NCBI GenBank assembly: GCA_025934475.1
Contig: JAICXZ010000063.1
Location: 1 to 9,576 of the forward strand
From: Mucilaginibacter sp.
GTDB lineage: Bacteria > Bacteroidota > Bacteroidia > Sphingobacteriales > Sphingobacteriaceae
Direction of reading: 5' to 3'
Length of the DNA: 9,576 bases
The notes below the pieces were generated by a model. The model had not been told where the DNA came from. It made no database searches and saw only the letters and a program-made list of their open reading frames with translations. Position numbers and translations under genes: made by a program. Each line of letters begins with the position of its first letter. Within the stretch, counting starts at the first letter, position 1. Shown in pieces: positions 8,801 through 9,576 of the stretch.

Positions 8801-9105
8801 ATAATGGTGACGGGATTAGTGGTAAGTATGTTTTGTTTTTGGAAAAAGGAGTTATCGCTGTAGTCAATATTGCCTTTCTTATCTGCCAGTAAGTCGGTAA
8901 TATCAAAATCCGTTTGGTATGCGAGGTCGGTCAGTGCATAGCATAGCGCCTCTAACATGGTTACGCCCGGATCATGCAGGTTGTAATCGGTCCAGGTATC
9001 GCCCGCCATTTTTTGAATAAGCGCTATCCCATGGGCTCTGAGCGAGTCAAAATCCAGCGGTAATTCGTGAGAATCGCTTATATCATCAATAGCAGGGTTT
9101 ATCAT
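5836..9105 (-). CDS. eCIS baseplate protein, gp6/baseplate-J-like (Afp11/Afp12-like)
   Basis: A 1089-residue protein likely to form part of the baseplate wedge. The N-terminus carries the hallmark WTDYNLHDPGVTMLEALCYALTDLAYQ motif (38-64), shared by gp6/baseplate-J-like proteins of contractile systems. A long middle part (about 95-590) has no enzyme motif I recognise. An acidic low-complexity linker (about 612-632) precedes a beta-rich block (660-750) ending in SEGFYVVEHLLLRP (737-750). A short segment at 757-776 (FGFRLYELHEGKERLLLENR) resembles a small beta domain. About 200 mostly helical residues follow (785-990). The conserved C-terminal domain comes last: FSFNISIVLPEWPARF (1010-1025), FRAFAESLFWYHAPANV (1030-1046) and WLDIDTMKRFEDNYPEW (1052-1068). 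ATG 9105 overlaps the upstream gene's stop as ATGA, and no Shine-Dalgarno is visible. No signal peptide or membrane helix. The tape-measure gene follows after 34 bp. I cannot decide firmly between the Afp11 and Afp12 equivalents; length and the C-terminal block favour Afp12. Confidence 0.87.
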   Translation of the reverse strand: MINPAIDDISDSHELPLDFDSLRAHGIALIQKMAGDTWTDYNLHDPGVTMLEALCYALTDLAYQTDFDITDLLADKKGNIDYSDNSFFQKQNILTTNPVTIMDFRKAIIDDVKDKNGILLLDNAWLTPVISSSGANTMLGLYKIVVQVNKLFSKKWIAGEIENAEKSIQDAVKASFVSKRNVCEDIFDGVVVLKPMCISIRAEIQIQAGVGAEQVLAEIYRVLENTVNRPVKYLTELEMTKRGYPVDKIYCGPFLHNGLIDDKWLRGGQHTIEASDMIEAISGISGVVLVRNLVIGKAGSDSFSKSLALDESEFAFLDLDDKSALAINLYIDRYQLMVKKTLFTDLLQKMIEAEYRNFVKAYYETRRLLKGKYRDTSKYYSIQNYFPLVYGIKEEGMPASATEERKGQAKQLKAYLMFAEQILANYLAQLDHVSEFFSNSAGKSRMTYFAGPLYNVPNVQSILAGFKKQQYPTWDAFVADKANPYVQAIERILESDTIFDQRKNRIMDHLLARFNEMVITYPVDLYESLYHPGEKKDRISPEIKWKSQVLKDFDRMNYNRVRGFNYLADEDKEFNFGKKMARLLHITRKSNEPLTSVFEKIRSDKSYPDKAREVNGEPDADSNDSNTEWGTEMQLLVLNKSNMSQLIENGELAGAESNQGDSFVFMNRGISVLKNAANINNYRIGPDPFLETEHLILFKEPNDKQWSIVARYPKGHVPNIGTLKYLVKKIADLSINSEGFYVVEHLLLRPGADVKAFGFRLYELHEGKERLLLENRAWLDFDGREKAVSALLQFNNENALLNAHRSQAIADESLELLQYAREAVVKGFGSADVLKKAEGLSREAVILLKNVAAELDKATNDDDKKIATRNNEVAQGIKETADRTKTLAQKWSGIDADYKKKNVTWVPDDQKTSLHNGYIRLLNQIRATTDQITETAHQQKRAATVLADEVGAALMKTLSALVKTGESTGAHFRYLEHIFSTIRQYGKQTHPRLEMVVKGEGDEVIPEDFFSFNISIVLPEWPARFQDNRFRAFAESLFWYHAPANVKVRLKWLDIDTMKRFEDNYPEWKDGLKTGNNYDKASQLIKLLK
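6136..6753 (-). other. Helix-rich insertion in the baseplate protein
   Basis: Residues about 785-990 of the baseplate protein are dominated by Ala, Leu, Glu, Lys and Gln in long predicted helices (for example ADVLKKAEGLSREAVILLKN and QGIKETADRTKTLAQKW), broken by a short Trp/Pro-containing stretch (TWVPDDQ, 904-910). They separate the LLLRP block from the conserved C-terminal domain, which in the family members I recall follow each other more closely. Boundaries are approximate and judged by eye. Confidence 0.5.
9102..9105 (-). promoter_or_regulatory. ATGA stop/start overlap, fibre-like gene to baseplate gene
   Basis: The upstream gene's TGA (9104-9102) overlaps the baseplate ATG (9105-9103) by the classic ATGA arrangement. 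No Shine-Dalgarno lies in the 20 bases before it, so translation of the baseplate protein is likely coupled to that of the preceding gene. Confidence 0.75.
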
Positions 9106-9576
9106 TTGGCTATGTTGTCTCTGTAGTAGTATTCGCCGCTCAGAAAGAGTTCATCATCCCAAAGCCTGGTCACTGTATAATAAATCATTACACCGTCGCC
9201 ATAATTGGAATTGGTTTTAAGCTCCAGGCTGTAAGTTTTCTTTTGGGGGTCGTCGGTCCAGCGCAAATTGAGTTTATTCCAACAAAAGCCGTAGTGTGCA
9301 TTGGTTTTGCGTATTTTTCCTCCCTTGCGCCCAAACACACTCAAGGCGATGGCATGCATGATCGCAAATTTGGCTGGGTCCTTGCCTGTTTTGCCGGTCC
9401 TGGCCACGATTTCAAAAGCTTGTCCATTTTTCAGGTCCGAAATAATGGGGTGCCAAATGCCGTCAGCCTTTACCTGGCCCGATTTGTAGGTACCTATGCG
9501 CCCCTTCATACCCACAAAGCCGTCAATATCAACCTTGTATTTGGGGTCGCATTCTTTACCAACGCCCAGTTTGCCG
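9102..9576 (-). CDS. C-terminal part of a fibre/adhesin-like structural protein (5' end outside window)
   Basis: The frame is open to the window edge, giving 157 visible residues. A GTG at 9515 and an ATG at 9509 are in frame but are almost certainly internal, because the coding sense continues upstream of them. The first visible residues (GKLGVG, then VDIDGFVGMKGRIGTY at 15-30) resemble the GxxGIG..LxVDG repeats of Bacteroidota fibre stalks. A compact beta-rich domain follows: WHPIISDL (41-48), AFEIVART (53-60), HAIALSVFG (74-82), AHYGFCWNKLNLRW (93-106) and NYGDGVMIYYTVTRLWDDELF (124-144). I recall this domain as a recurrent uncharacterised module in proteins encoded near eCIS baseplate genes, but cannot confirm this here. 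A role as a receptor-binding or surface-exposed baseplate appendage is inference, supported by the 4-bp overlap with the baseplate gene. No catalytic motif is evident. Confidence 0.55.
   Translation of the reverse strand, partial: GKLGVGKECDPKYKVDIDGFVGMKGRIGTYKSGQVKADGIWHPIISDLKNGQAFEIVARTGKTGKDPAKFAIMHAIALSVFGRKGGKIRKTNAHYGFCWNKLNLRWTDDPQKKTYSLELKTNSNYGDGVMIYYTVTRLWDDELFLSGEYYYRDNIAK

Noticed and set aside
451..9105. Type VI secretion system as an alternative identity
   Set aside because: No TssJ/L/M-type membrane proteins or ClpV-like double-AAA ATPase; the single-AAA ATPase after a CIS_TMP protein is the eCIS arrangement.
9102..9515. A complete 137-residue gene starting at GTG 9515
   Set aside because: The same frame stays open with sensible protein sequence (GKLGVG...VDIDG) to the window edge, so GTG 9515 is an internal valine and the true start is upstream.
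1..9576. CRISPR arrays, tRNA genes, insertion sequences or attachment sites
   Set aside because: I saw no regularly spaced short repeats, no cloverleaf-like sequence, no transposase-like protein and no terminal inverted repeats; nearly all bases are inside the five coding regions.

Overview
The window looks like a chromosomal segment from a member of the Bacteroidota. The evidence is the family flavour of the proteins, the near absence of Shine-Dalgarno sequences at tightly packed gene starts, and a downstream gene that begins like the Bacteroidota-type exported TPR sensor proteins. I cannot place it to genus from the sequence alone; base composition and protein style would fit Sphingobacteriales, Cytophagales or Chitinophagales. 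All genes lie on the minus strand, so transcription runs from high to low coordinates.

Most of the window (about 451-9576) is the distal part of an extracellular/cytoplasmically assembled contractile injection system (eCIS; relatives include Afp, PVC, MACs and AlgoCIS). In transcription order it holds: the 3' end of a gene for a fibre-like surface domain (9102 to the window edge); a 1089-residue baseplate protein with the gp6/baseplate-J-type N-terminus (Afp11/Afp12-like, 5836-9105); a 1332-residue tape-measure protein of the CIS_TMP family (Afp14-like, 1803-5801); and an AAA+ ATPase (Afp15-like, 451-1812). The first two genes overlap by 4 bp (ATGA). The baseplate and tape-measure genes are 34 bp apart. 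The tape-measure and ATPase genes overlap by 4 or 10 bp depending on the ATPase start. This layout indicates one polycistronic, partly translationally coupled unit. No gene in it encodes a signal peptide or obvious membrane helix, which fits assembly in the cytoplasm and argues against a type VI system.

After the ATPase stop there is a 129-bp spacer (322-450) without a convincing promoter or terminator. Then comes the start of a new gene (1-321, running off the left edge) encoding a Sec signal peptide and a TPR-like region typical of Bacteroidota sensor kinases or regulators. It is probably not part of the injection system, and it marks the likely end of the eCIS operon. Sheath, tube, spike, LysM, gp25-like and tail-terminator genes are not in this window; if present they must lie upstream, beyond position 9576.

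The most interesting details are a helix-rich insertion of about 200 residues in the baseplate protein just before its conserved C-terminal domain, the repeat architecture of the tape-measure protein (three clear units and a degenerate fourth), and the fibre-like domain encoded immediately before and translationally coupled to the baseplate gene.
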